From Saccharopolyspora gloriosae (GTDB lineage: Bacteria > Actinomycetota > Actinomycetes > Mycobacteriales > Pseudonocardiaceae): a stretch of 64,000 nucleotides of DNA. The DNA is taken from contig NZ_JACHIV010000001.1 in NCBI RefSeq assembly GCF_014203325.1, positions 6,201,501 to 6,265,500 of the forward strand. The letters run 5' to 3'. The position numbers were made by a program, and so were the translations under genes. A model generated the notes under the pieces. It saw only the letters and a list, made by a program, of their open reading frames with translations, was not told the origin of the DNA and ran no database searches. Each line of letters opens with the position of its first letter. Within the stretch, counting starts at the first letter, position 1. This document shows, in pieces, positions 52,668 to 62,662 of this stretch.

Positions 52668-54563
52668 TCAGGACACGACTTCGGTGTAGACGTCGGTGAG
52701 GCGGTTGCGGAGGGTGTGAGCGGGCGCGTCCGGCTGGATGCGCAGCTGGCGGGCGGCGGTGCGCATCGTCGAGACGATGCGCTGGGTGTGCTCCAGCCGC
52801 AGGTCGTCGCCGCCGCGCTCGATCAGCAGCGCGCGTTCGGTCGCGGCGTCCACCAGCCGTTCCAGCACGATGATCGACGGCCACCACACTTCGGCGGCGC
52901 GTCCGACCGAGGCGGGCTCCATCAGCTGCTGCTGCAGCGCGGTCCGCAGGTCCGACAGCTCCCGGTAGGTGCGGCGGCGCAGCGCGGACCGGCCCTGGAC
53001 CCGCCCGGCCATGGACAGCGACACGTACTCGGAGACGGTGTCCACCGCGTCGGCGAGCCTGCCCGCCAGCGCCGGGCTCCGTCCCGGCGGCCACATCAGG
53101 TAGCCGATGACGAGCACCAGCACGCAGCCGAGCAGCGAATCCACCAGGCGCACCCGGGGCAGCTGGTCCACGAACAGGTCGCTCTGGTGCATCTGCAGCA
53201 GCACGATCATCGTGACGACCATGGTGAACAGCCCGTAGTGCCTGCTCAGCGCCTCGGGGACGAACGCGGCGACCAGCACCGTCGCGATCGCGAGCCCCCA
53301 CCCGGACGGCACCGCCAGCATCACGAGTCCGGCGATGAGCACGCCGACCAGCGAGCCGATGCCGCGCAGCACGGTGCGGGCGAACACGGACCCGGAGTTC
53401 GGCTTGAGCACCAGCGCCACGGTCATCGCGATCCAGTACGAGTTCTGGAACTGCAGCGCGATCCCGATGCCTTCGGCGACCGACAGGCACAGCACCATGC
53501 GCAACGTCAGCAGCCACCCGGTGCGGCCGATGCTGATGTTGCTGCGCCACAGCCGCAGGCGCTCCCACGCGCCGAGCCGTTCCCGGTAGTCCGGCAGGTC
53601 TGCGTCCTTGGCGCGGCGCCAGGAGTCGATGAGGTCGGCGAGTCCCTGGTCCAGCGCGTGCACCATGATCGAACCGGAGGCGGCGGGCCGGTAGTGCGGC
53701 ACGGTCGTGCCGTCCCGCACGCAGCGCGCGACGGTGCGCATCGCCTCCAAGGTGGGTTCGGCGGGCCGGATCCGGGCGTGCGCGAGCGCCACCGACGCCT
53801 CCACGACGGGGGTGGCGCGGGTGAGGATCACGTACAGCCGGTCGTGCACCCGGCTGCGGGAGATGGAGGCACCGCCGACGAGGATGTCGTGGGCGTTGTC
53901 GAGCGCCTTCGTGAGGTCCTGCCGAGCGGTGATCGCGGCATCGGTCCCGGCGGCGTCGAACAGCCGCAGCAGCGCCTCGAAGACCCGCGCGACCGCGCCC
54001 CGCGCCGGGGCGGACCGGCGGAACGGCCAGGTCGCGGCGACCATCACCAGCAGCAGGACCTCGCCGGCGACGAACCACGCGATCTGCTCCCCGACGGGGA
54101 TGCCCGCCGTGACGTGCCCGGTGGCCACGACGCAGAACGTGAGCATCTGGGCGCCCGCCGCCGCGCACAGGTCGTTGACGCGGCTGGAGAGCACGGACGG
54201 GATCGCGACCGCGACGACCACCACGGCCGCCCACAGCGCCGTCGGGGCCAGCGCTCCCGCGGCGAACCCGAACCCGCCGCTGAGCACGGTGAGCCCGACG
54301 CGGCGGATCCGGTACCGGTAGGAGCCGGTGAGGTCGGAGAAGCTGGCGCACAGCGCGCCGACGGAGACGAGCACCGCTTCGTCGAGCCGGTCGAACGCGA
54401 TGCCCGCGAGGGTGGGGCCGCCGATGCCGAGGGCGGCGGCCACGATGCGGGTCCAGTCCAGCGGCAGCGGAGCCGGGCGCAGCATCCGGAACAGCCACGC
54501 GGGCAGCAGCGCGTGCGAGTACCTGGTGGGTGCGGCGAGCGTTTCGGTCCGTGTCACGCACAT
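52668..54563 (-). CDS. FUSC-family (YccS/aromatic acid efflux-like) membrane protein
   Basis: A 631-residue protein with two sets of hydrophobic helices (about 40-190 and 360-490), each followed by a helical soluble region. This duplicated arrangement is typical of fusaric-acid resistance-like (FUSC/YccS/AaeB) permeases; the second half contains FQNSYWIAMTVALVLKP, the conserved FUSC core. Probably exports aromatic acids or other lipophilic compounds; substrate unknown. ATG 54563 touches a GAGAGGG site; GTG 54557 has better spacing. The 138-base gap to the kynureninase-like gene shows no strong hairpin. Confidence 0.85.
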   Translation of the reverse strand: MCVTRTETLAAPTRYSHALLPAWLFRMLRPAPLPLDWTRIVAAALGIGGPTLAGIAFDRLDEAVLVSVGALCASFSDLTGSYRYRIRRVGLTVLSGGFGFAAGALAPTALWAAVVVVAVAIPSVLSSRVNDLCAAAGAQMLTFCVVATGHVTAGIPVGEQIAWFVAGEVLLLVMVAATWPFRRSAPARGAVARVFEALLRLFDAAGTDAAITARQDLTKALDNAHDILVGGASISRSRVHDRLYVILTRATPVVEASVALAHARIRPAEPTLEAMRTVARCVRDGTTVPHYRPAASGSIMVHALDQGLADLIDSWRRAKDADLPDYRERLGAWERLRLWRSNISIGRTGWLLTLRMVLCLSVAEGIGIALQFQNSYWIAMTVALVLKPNSGSVFARTVLRGIGSLVGVLIAGLVMLAVPSGWGLAIATVLVAAFVPEALSRHYGLFTMVVTMIVLLQMHQSDLFVDQLPRVRLVDSLLGCVLVLVIGYLMWPPGRSPALAGRLADAVDTVSEYVSLSMAGRVQGRSALRRRTYRELSDLRTALQQQLMEPASVGRAAEVWWPSIIVLERLVDAATERALLIERGGDDLRLEHTQRIVSTMRTAARQLRIQPDAPAHTLRNRLTDVYTEVVS

Positions 54564-54696
54564 CCCTCTCGCTGGTGGGGAATCCGCGCTCCACGCCGAG
54601 CGGCTGAGTGCGTGCATTGTCACGCCACTTCGCCACCGGTGGTTCAGCTCAGTGCAAGCATCACACGTTGCGGTGCATCACATCACCGGGTCGGGG

Positions 54697-55083
54697 TCAG
54701 CCGAAGGCCCTGATGATCCGGACCGCGATGGAGGTGATGATCAACCAGAACACCGCGGCGATGCCGAAGTTCACCAGCACGGCCAGTTGCGGGTTCTCCG
54801 GCGTGAACAGGTTCGAGAACCCGAGCGCGAGCGGCTGGGACCAGTCGGCCACGAAGCGGGTGATCCCGTTGTCCGGATTGGCGCCGCCGACCGTGAGCAC
54901 CACGTGCACGGTGAGCACCAGCGCGGCGAGGGTGCCGATCCAGCGGACCACCGAGGCGAGCACTCCGACGACCTGCGCGCGGGTCTTCGCCCAGTCGTAC
55001 GACTTGCGCAGCCGCCGTCGCCCGCCGCCTGCCCGGTCGCCGTCCTGCTCACCGACGGTCGTTCCACCGACGTTCTCCGACAT
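54697..55083 (-). CDS. Small membrane protein, paralogue of the 55185-55466 gene
   Basis: A 128-residue protein with a charged N-terminus and two transmembrane helices (about 45-67 and 100-122). The C-terminal half (PQLAVLVNFGIAAVFWLIIT) closely parallels that of the neighbouring small gene. ATG 55083. Function unknown. Confidence 0.7.
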   Translation of the reverse strand: MSENVGGTTVGEQDGDRAGGGRRRLRKSYDWAKTRAQVVGVLASVVRWIGTLAALVLTVHVVLTVGGANPDNGITRFVADWSQPLALGFSNLFTPENPQLAVLVNFGIAAVFWLIITSIAVRIIRAFG

Positions 55084-55151
55084 GCCCGGAAGTGTGACAC
55101 GCGACAACCCCCGAGAACTACCGCCGGGTAGCTCCCGTAGCTGGCTCGTGA

Positions 55152-57500
<2,349 letters not shown>

Positions 57501-57528
57501 CCACCGGCTGAACCCCTCCGCGAGGAAG

Positions 57529-57570
57529 AGCCGCGCCCGCACCCGGAAACGGGGTGCGGGCGCGGCTTTT
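57529..57570 (+). terminator. Intrinsic terminator of leuA
   Basis: A perfect 16-bp stem (57529-57544/57552-57567) with 7-nt loop followed by TTTT. Confidence 0.88.
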
Positions 57571-57691
57571 CGAGGTAGATCGCTCCGCTGAGACTGTCCA
57601 GGTATACGACCGGGTCGTACAAGGTCGCGAAGTCGAGCATGGTGAACGCGGTGCCCATCGCGGTGTGGGTAGCCAACGCGGCGATCTTCGG
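57568..57691 (-). pseudogene. Remnant of a DUF5753-type XRE regulator C-terminus
   Basis: About 35 codons on the minus strand read ATHTAMGTAFTMLDF followed by DPVVYLDSLSGAIYLEKP, the conserved end of DUF5753 domains found in actinomycete helix-turn-helix regulators. No helix-turn-helix or upstream domain is present, and the frame runs into the leuA terminator, so it is a fragment. It marks the left side of a small accessory island. Confidence 0.6.
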
Positions 57692-57823
57692 GAGCGGGCC
57701 GGATGCGGACGAAAGCGCTCACCGGCAAGCCGAGCACCGCGGGGGGAAACGAGTTCTGCCTGTGCCGCCCCGCTTGAGAGCCCTTCCGGCCTGCGCGTCC
57801 CGCTCACGGGCCTGGGCGGCGGT

Positions 57824-57880
57824 GGGGTGAACGGATCTCCCCTGCGGTGGCGGAACTTCGAGCGCGACATCCTCGTGTCC
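57824..57880. repeat. 57-bp direct repeat, left copy
   Basis: Matches 58879-58935 at 55 of 57 positions. On the minus strand it encodes the RSKFRHR.GDPFTP tail found in the adjacent VanZ-RDD protein, so it is a duplicated fragment of that gene's 3' end. The two copies bracket the toxin-antitoxin genes. Confidence 0.85.
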
Positions 57881-57911
57881 TCGGTGGCCTGCGCGGCCTT
57901 TCCAGCGGACG

Positions 57912-57933
57912 ACTTTCAAACTAGTTTTAAAGT
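57912..57933. promoter_or_regulatory. 22-bp palindromic operator overlapping the antitoxin promoter
   Basis: ACTTTCAAACT/AGTTTTAAAGT is an 11+11 palindrome with a single mismatch that ends exactly at ATG 57934. TAGTTT inside it is placed as a -10 box for a leaderless message, so binding by the antitoxin would block transcription. Confidence 0.65.
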
Positions 57934-58410
57934 ATGGCTGCCACGGTCGAAACACCATTCTCCGAGCTGATCAACCACCCGAAGGCCACGCTCGCGAAGC
58001 TCGACACCCATCCGGCTCACACGATGCGCCTGCGCCGCCGCGGCGACGAGGACCTGATGTTGACCACAGCCGCCCATGCCGCGCAGGAGACCGAGCTGGT
58101 CTCGGCGACCACGCGCATGTTCGTCGCCATGATGCGGCACGACAAGGCGGCGCTGAGCCTGCTGGTGGACGTCGTTCCCGAAGCCTTCCCCTGGGTGCGC
58201 TTCCTGCCCGCCGAAGACGTCCGAGCCTTTGTCGTGGAGCTGGTGGAAACTCTGCGCGCAGCTGAATCGGTCGACAACCACGCCCCGGTTGTCCAGGTCA
58301 TCACGGAATGGCGGCACACCGCCGAGGTACACGCCGACCCCGAGCTGTTCTCACAGCTGACCAATGATGCCGAAGACCACGGTACGGCGACCATCCCTCC
58401 GGGCGCATGA
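57934..58410 (+). CDS. Phd/YefM-like antitoxin with C-terminal extension
   Basis: A 158-residue protein. The first 50 residues (TPFSELINHPKATLAKLD, then MRLRRRGDEDLMLTTA) resemble the DNA-binding prevent-host-death fold. An acidic helical C-terminal domain (FLPAEDVRAFVVELVETLRA, VVQVITEWRHTAEVHADPEL) is longer than in classical Phd and probably binds and shields the toxin. It begins at a palindromic operator without a ribosome site. The stop overlaps the toxin start by 4 bp. Confidence 0.78.
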   Translation: MAATVETPFSELINHPKATLAKLDTHPAHTMRLRRRGDEDLMLTTAAHAAQETELVSATTRMFVAMMRHDKAALSLLVDVVPEAFPWVRFLPAEDVRAFVVELVETLRAAESVDNHAPVVQVITEWRHTAEVHADPELFSQLTNDAEDHGTATIPPGA

Positions 58411-58763
58411 ACCAGACGAGGCGCAAGCACCGAGTCGCTCCCCCTGCTGGGCCGGACAAGTGGGAGGTCCGTTGCGGAGACAACAAGGCAGGAAAGGGCT
58501 GGGACGAACTGCGCCAGGCCGCGCCGGCCAATACCCGGTGGGCTTGGGAGCAGATGAGCTCTGCTCCCGCGCCGTCGCCGCCGACACCGCGCCACCATCC
58601 CATGAAGGGATCACTGCGAACCGGCACGTTCGAGGGTCGAACGCTGCCGCTGTGGCAGCTCGAGGTCACCGGGGCCGCCCGGGTCTGGTACCTGCTGGAC
58701 GTGGATCGGGCGACCGTGTGGGTCGTCGGTGCGGGCACCGCGCACCCGAAGGCGACCGAGTGA
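58407..58763 (+). CDS. RelE/HigB-like toxin of a type II module
   Basis: A 118-residue protein. The C-terminal half (RTLPLWQLEVTGAARVWYLL followed by TVWVVGAGTAHPKATE) has the beta-strand pattern of RelE/ParE-fold toxins, with an arginine in the central strand and a C-terminal His-Pro-Lys motif. The N-terminal half has a basic helix (NKAGKGWDELRQAAP). Likely an mRNA interferase; the target is not established. ATGA overlap with the antitoxin. The stop is only 3 bases from that of the convergent VanZ-RDD gene. Confidence 0.75.
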   Translation: MNQTRRKHRVAPPAGPDKWEVRCGDNKAGKGWDELRQAAPANTRWAWEQMSSAPAPSPPTPRHHPMKGSLRTGTFEGRTLPLWQLEVTGAARVWYLLDVDRATVWVVGAGTAHPKATE

Positions 58764-58766
58764 TGA

Positions 58767-60008
58767 TCAGGAGTCCGGGCGGCGGTGGGCGCCGACTCCT
58801 CTGGGGTCGACGAGGTCGCGGAGGTCGCGGCCGCCGGGTTCGAAGGTGGGGAGACTGCCGACGAGGATCGTCTCGCCCGGGGTGAACGGATCTCCCTTGC
58901 GGTGGCGGAACTTCGAGCGCGGCATCCTCGTGTCCATGATGGACAGGCCGGTCAGCCAGGCGGAGAGGCCGCGGTGGTTCGCGGTGCACCACACCGCGAT
59001 CGCGGTGCCCGCGATGAAACCGGCCGCCACCCGGTTCAGCTCGCCCGGACCGAGGTCGGCGAAGCCGATCAGCAGCACGTACTGACCGCTGCCGAACAAC
59101 AACCGGATCAGCAGCCGCGCCTTGCCGGGCAGCGCACCGTCGGGCAGCGCCGGTCGCAGCAGCACCGCGCGCTGCCCCAGCGTGCCGCCGCTGCCGATCA
59201 AGGTCGGCACCAGCAGCACCAACGCCCCCGGCAGCCAGGCGTTCAACACGGCCCGCGCGGGCTCCGGCAGCGCCACCGACGGCGACGCCCCGGTGGTCAG
59301 GACCAGCACCGCCACGGCCGCGCCGTGCAGCGCGGCGCCGGTCAGCGTCACCGCCGCCGCATCGCAGGCCATGCCCAGCAAGCGGCGTCCCGGCGTCACC
59401 CGGCGCGGCGTGAGCGGGCGCTCAGGGGGCTTCCCGCCGACCAGTTCCAGCACCGGCGTCAGCAGCAGGCCGAACGCGGCGCCCGCCGTGTTCATCAGCA
59501 GGTCGTCCACGTCGAACAGCCGGTACGCGCACGGGTAGAGGAACCAGACCCCGGTGAGCTGCGTCGACTCGATCAGCAGCGAAGCGCCGAACCCGACCGC
59601 GATCGTCCCGAACCGGCCGAACCGGAACAGGTGCCGCACGAACATGCCCAGCGGCACGAACAGCGCCACGTTCAGCAGCGCCTGCCCCACCATCTGGTCC
59701 CGCACCAGCGCACCCGCACCCCAGCTGGCGGCGCGGACGTCGTCGAGGAAGTGCAGCGGAACCAGTTGCGGCGCGTACTCGTCGGTGGCGCAGAAACCCG
59801 GCGACACCTCGGGAAGCGGCAGCAGGGTGTAGGTCATCAACGCCCAGCAGTGCACGACGAAGCCGAGCACGACCACCAACCTGCCGACGCCGATGTCGCC
59901 GCGCCAGCGGTATTCGCGAGCCACGAACGGGACGAACAGCAGCACCGCCAGCAGGACGCCGAACACGATCGCCGTCACCGCGGGCGTCACCCGGTCGATC
60001 AACTCCAC
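58767..60008 (-). CDS. VanZ-RDD fusion membrane protein
   Basis: A 413-residue protein. The N-terminal VanZ-like domain has about five helices (TPAVTAIVFGVLLAVLLFVP, then NVALFVPLGMFVRHLFRFGR and FDVDDLLMNTAGAAFGLLL). The C-terminal RDD domain begins at PGRRLLGMACDAAAV and ends with a basic tail (RSKFRHRKGDPFTP) and an unrelated hydrophilic end. Function unknown; VanZ relates to glycopeptide tolerance and RDD to ion exchange. The start is uncertain: GTG 60008 sits against GAGGA, TTG 60002 and GTG 59990 are possible. The 3' end overlaps the right copy of the 57-bp repeat. Confidence 0.82.
   Translation of the reverse strand: MELIDRVTPAVTAIVFGVLLAVLLFVPFVAREYRWRGDIGVGRLVVVLGFVVHCWALMTYTLLPLPEVSPGFCATDEYAPQLVPLHFLDDVRAASWGAGALVRDQMVGQALLNVALFVPLGMFVRHLFRFGRFGTIAVGFGASLLIESTQLTGVWFLYPCAYRLFDVDDLLMNTAGAAFGLLLTPVLELVGGKPPERPLTPRRVTPGRRLLGMACDAAAVTLTGAALHGAAVAVLVLTTGASPSVALPEPARAVLNAWLPGALVLLVPTLIGSGGTLGQRAVLLRPALPDGALPGKARLLIRLLFGSGQYVLLIGFADLGPGELNRVAAGFIAGTAIAVWCTANHRGLSAWLTGLSIMDTRMPRSKFRHRKGDPFTPGETILVGSLPTFEPGGRDLRDLVDPRGVGAHRRPDS
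58879..58935. repeat. 57-bp direct repeat, right copy (inside VanZ-RDD gene)
   Basis: Right partner of 57824-57880 (55 of 57 identical). It encodes the conserved basic tail of the VanZ-RDD protein. The sequence between the copies carries the toxin-antitoxin module. Confidence 0.85.
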
Positions 60009-60353
60009 TCCTCGAAAAACTCGGCGCCTGGCGGAGGGCGCTCGCTCGGCCGGGCGCCCGGCATTCTGCGCCGCCCCACCATTTCGCACCGTGCGCCGAG
60101 ATCCCATCCATCCGTGTCGAATGACGCAATCCCGCCGCCGACCGCAGTGCGCGCACACCCGATCACCCTCCGCAGGAATTCACGTCGTCGCTGGCAGGAG
60201 CGTCGGAATTCGCATTTTCGAGCGGGCGCGGGGAGCCGGATCATGCATAGCGCGGCGAGACGCCGAACAGCGCAACATTCGATTCGCGGAATCCGCCTTC
60301 CGGACTACCGGTACCGCCGGGCGGACCGTCCCCACCGGCGCATCCACTCAACT

Positions 60354-60485
60354 AAAGGAGGTAGTCGCGGACGATCATGAAGGGCGAAAATGCCATCGCA
60401 GCAAAAGGTTGCTGTGATCAGACTCACCCCTGGGGATATTCGGGAGAGCGGCCGGTGGGCCTCCGGCCTGTCGGGGCCGGCCGCT
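60354..60485 (+). other. Orphan Shine-Dalgarno and terminator-like hairpin
   Basis: Within the 638-base gap 60009-60646, AAAGGAGG (60354-60361) is followed by ATG 60377 at an unusually long 15-base spacing. That frame (52 codons, starting MKGENAIAAKGCCDQTHPWG) runs through a hairpin AGCGGCCGG/CCGGCCGCT (60447-60455/60477-60485). A short transcript or structured leader is more likely than a standard gene. The remainder of the gap shows no other element. Confidence 0.35.
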
Positions 60486-60646
60486 TTCCCAGCGCGACGC
60501 TCCGGGTCGCCCGCCCGGCCGGTTCGCGAAGTTGATCACGATTGCCACCCGATCGGTCCACGCCACTTGTCGCTTCCCGCCGCGCGCGGTTCAGTCGTCC
60601 TTTGCCGCACTGGCTCCCGGATCAAGCCCGAGGTGGACTGGACGAC

Positions 60647-60862
60647 ATGCTGCCGACCGACGACCACAGCGAAGACCTCCGATGGCGGATTCCCTGCCGT
60701 GACTCGGGGGGCGAGAATCGCACCGTGTCGGTCCTGGTCATGGGCGATCGGGTGGCCGTCGTGCTCCCACCCGGCGACACGCTGATCTTCGACGCGGACG
60801 AGGCGGACGATTTCGCGGCGCTGCTGGACAAGGTGTCGACCTTCACCGAACCGTCCGCCTGA
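60647..60862 (+). CDS. Small conserved-looking protein of unknown function
   Basis: A 71-residue acidic protein. SGGENRTVSVLVMGDRVAVV followed by GDTLIFDADEADDFAALLDK suggests two beta strands and a C-terminal helix. ATG 60647 with a weak GGTGG site. Ends 16 bases before the glycosidase-like gene, so probably cotranscribed with it. No family recognised. Confidence 0.6.
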   Translation: MLPTDDHSEDLRWRIPCRDSGGENRTVSVLVMGDRVAVVLPPGDTLIFDADEADDFAALLDKVSTFTEPSA

Positions 60863-60878
60863 ACCCGCGGGAGCGCTC

Positions 60879-62480
60879 ATGGCCCTGATCGACGCGGACC
60901 TGAGCTTCGACCCCCGCGACCCGTACTTCCCGCTGCCCGGTGAATCCGGCGACGTCCGCTGGGCCGTGCAGATCTTCACCACCGGCAACGGGTACGCCCT
61001 CGACCCCGCGAGCACCCGGTTCCACGACGGGCACCTGCGCTGCGACCGGCTCGCGCTGCTCGGCGGGCAGCGCACCGCCGAAGGCGGTGCCGACATCGAC
61101 GTGCACCGGCGCGGCGACCGCGTCGAGTGGTCCATCGCCGTCCGGCACGCGGAACCGGTGAAAGCGGTGAAGCTGCTGCTCGCCGGGCTCGGCGACCTGC
61201 CGTGGTGGGCGGCGAACACCGGACGCGGGCAGGAGCACGGCGCCGGCGGACGGCGCTTCCAGCTCGACTACCCCGGCCCGGACTGGGCGACGCCCTGGGC
61301 GGCGAGCGGCGAAGTGACGCTGAGCGTGCGCGATCCGCTGGTGCGGCGCCAGATCCTGCACGTGCACCGGCCGGCCTACGCGCCCGGCAGGATCGTCGAG
61401 CTGGTGCACGTGCCCGCCGCCTCCGCGCGAACGCCCCGGTACCAGGTGCCGCCGATCCTGCTGCGCCGCAACGTGTCCGTCCCCGACGACGACCTCGACG
61501 AGCACCTGTCCTTCGTGGAACGCGCGCACCGGCTGCAACCGTGGGAGCGGCGCCGCGACGTGCCGGACTGGCTGCGGGACGTCGCGCTGGTCGTCACGCT
61601 GCACGGCCAGCACTGGACGGGGCACGTGTTCAACACCTTCCCCGCCATGGCCGAGGCGCTGCGCTTCGTCACCGGGCACATCGAGCCGCACCGGGTGCTG
61701 GCGTACCTGCCCGGCTGGGAAGGCCGCTACTACCACGACTACCCGCGCTACCGGCCCGGCGCGGACCTCGGCGGGGAGCGGGGGTTCCACGAGCTCACCG
61801 ACGCCGCCCGCGCGCTCGGGGTGCGGCTGATGCCGATGTTCGGCGGCCACGGGGCCAACGTCGCGCAGTACGCGGATTGGCGGAGCTCGGTGTTCCAGAA
61901 CGACACCGGGCGCTACGTGGAGCTGCTCAACCGGCCCGACTGGGACGGGGACCGCACCGGCGAAGGCGATCAGGTCTTCCTCAACCCCGGCGAGCCGGGA
62001 TTCCGGTCGCACCTGGTCGATTCCGTGTCGGCGATCGTGCGGGAGTTCGGCGTGGACGCGGCGTTCTTCGACACCGTCGGCTACTGGTTCAACGATCCGC
62101 GGTACGAGCTGGTGGACGGCTACCGGCGGCTCGCGGGGGAACTCCGGCGGCGGCACCCGGAGCTGCTGCTGGCGGCGGAGGGCTGGTGGGACGCGTTGTC
62201 AGGCCTCTTCCCGCTGAGCCAGCAGTGGTTCGGCGTGGACCGGGACCTGCGCACGCCGCAGGTGCTGACGCGGTACGCGCGCACCACCGGCCACCTCGCG
62301 GAGGGCACTCCGGGGCCGGGCAGCACCGGGGTGCACGAGAAGGGGTTCGTGCCGCGGCCCGCGGACGTGGCGCGTCCCGGCCACATCCCCGTCGTGAGCA
62401 TCGCCGGGGACACCCTCCCCGACCACGCCCCCGAGGTGGCCGCCATCGCCCGCTGGGCCCGCGAGCACGGCGCACCCTGA
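60879..62480 (+). CDS. Predicted TIM-barrel glycoside hydrolase-like protein
   Basis: A 533-residue cytosolic protein (no signal peptide). Residues 1-190 look like a beta-sandwich. The C-terminal part has barrel strands typical of alpha-galactosidase-like hydrolases: VLAYLPGWEGRYYHDYP, GVRLMPMFGGHGANV, VDAAFFDTVGYWF (candidate catalytic aspartate) and LLLAAEGWWDALSG (candidate glutamate). The exact GH family is not clear to me. GGGAG precedes ATG 60879. Probably acts on an intracellular or imported sugar; the substrate cannot be named. Confidence 0.65.
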   Translation: MALIDADLSFDPRDPYFPLPGESGDVRWAVQIFTTGNGYALDPASTRFHDGHLRCDRLALLGGQRTAEGGADIDVHRRGDRVEWSIAVRHAEPVKAVKLLLAGLGDLPWWAANTGRGQEHGAGGRRFQLDYPGPDWATPWAASGEVTLSVRDPLVRRQILHVHRPAYAPGRIVELVHVPAASARTPRYQVPPILLRRNVSVPDDDLDEHLSFVERAHRLQPWERRRDVPDWLRDVALVVTLHGQHWTGHVFNTFPAMAEALRFVTGHIEPHRVLAYLPGWEGRYYHDYPRYRPGADLGGERGFHELTDAARALGVRLMPMFGGHGANVAQYADWRSSVFQNDTGRYVELLNRPDWDGDRTGEGDQVFLNPGEPGFRSHLVDSVSAIVREFGVDAAFFDTVGYWFNDPRYELVDGYRRLAGELRRRHPELLLAAEGWWDALSGLFPLSQQWFGVDRDLRTPQVLTRYARTTGHLAEGTPGPGSTGVHEKGFVPRPADVARPGHIPVVSIAGDTLPDHAPEVAAIARWAREHGAP

Positions 62481-62506
62481 TCCGCGACCGCGCTCGGGTG
62501 ACCCCG

Positions 62507-62640
62507 CAATTTCGCGAGAAATTGAACACCCCCGCGTGCCGGACCGACCACCAGGCAGAAGATCACCCCAGCTCAGAAGCGAAACCTCGGCTTCGGTGAG
62601 CGGCGGCGCCGCGTTCGGGTGATTCGACTTCTCGCGAAAT
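62507..62640. repeat. Inverted repeat between glycosidase and LysR genes
   Basis: ATTTCGCGAGAA (62509-62520) recurs inverted at 62629-62640 (12 bp, perfect). The left arm lies inside its own hairpin CAATTTC-gcga-GAAATTG (62507-62524). Located in the convergent gap; unrelated in sequence to palindrome copies A-E. Confidence 0.65.
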
Positions 62641-62662
62641 CTCGCGACTCGTCCCCAGCCGT

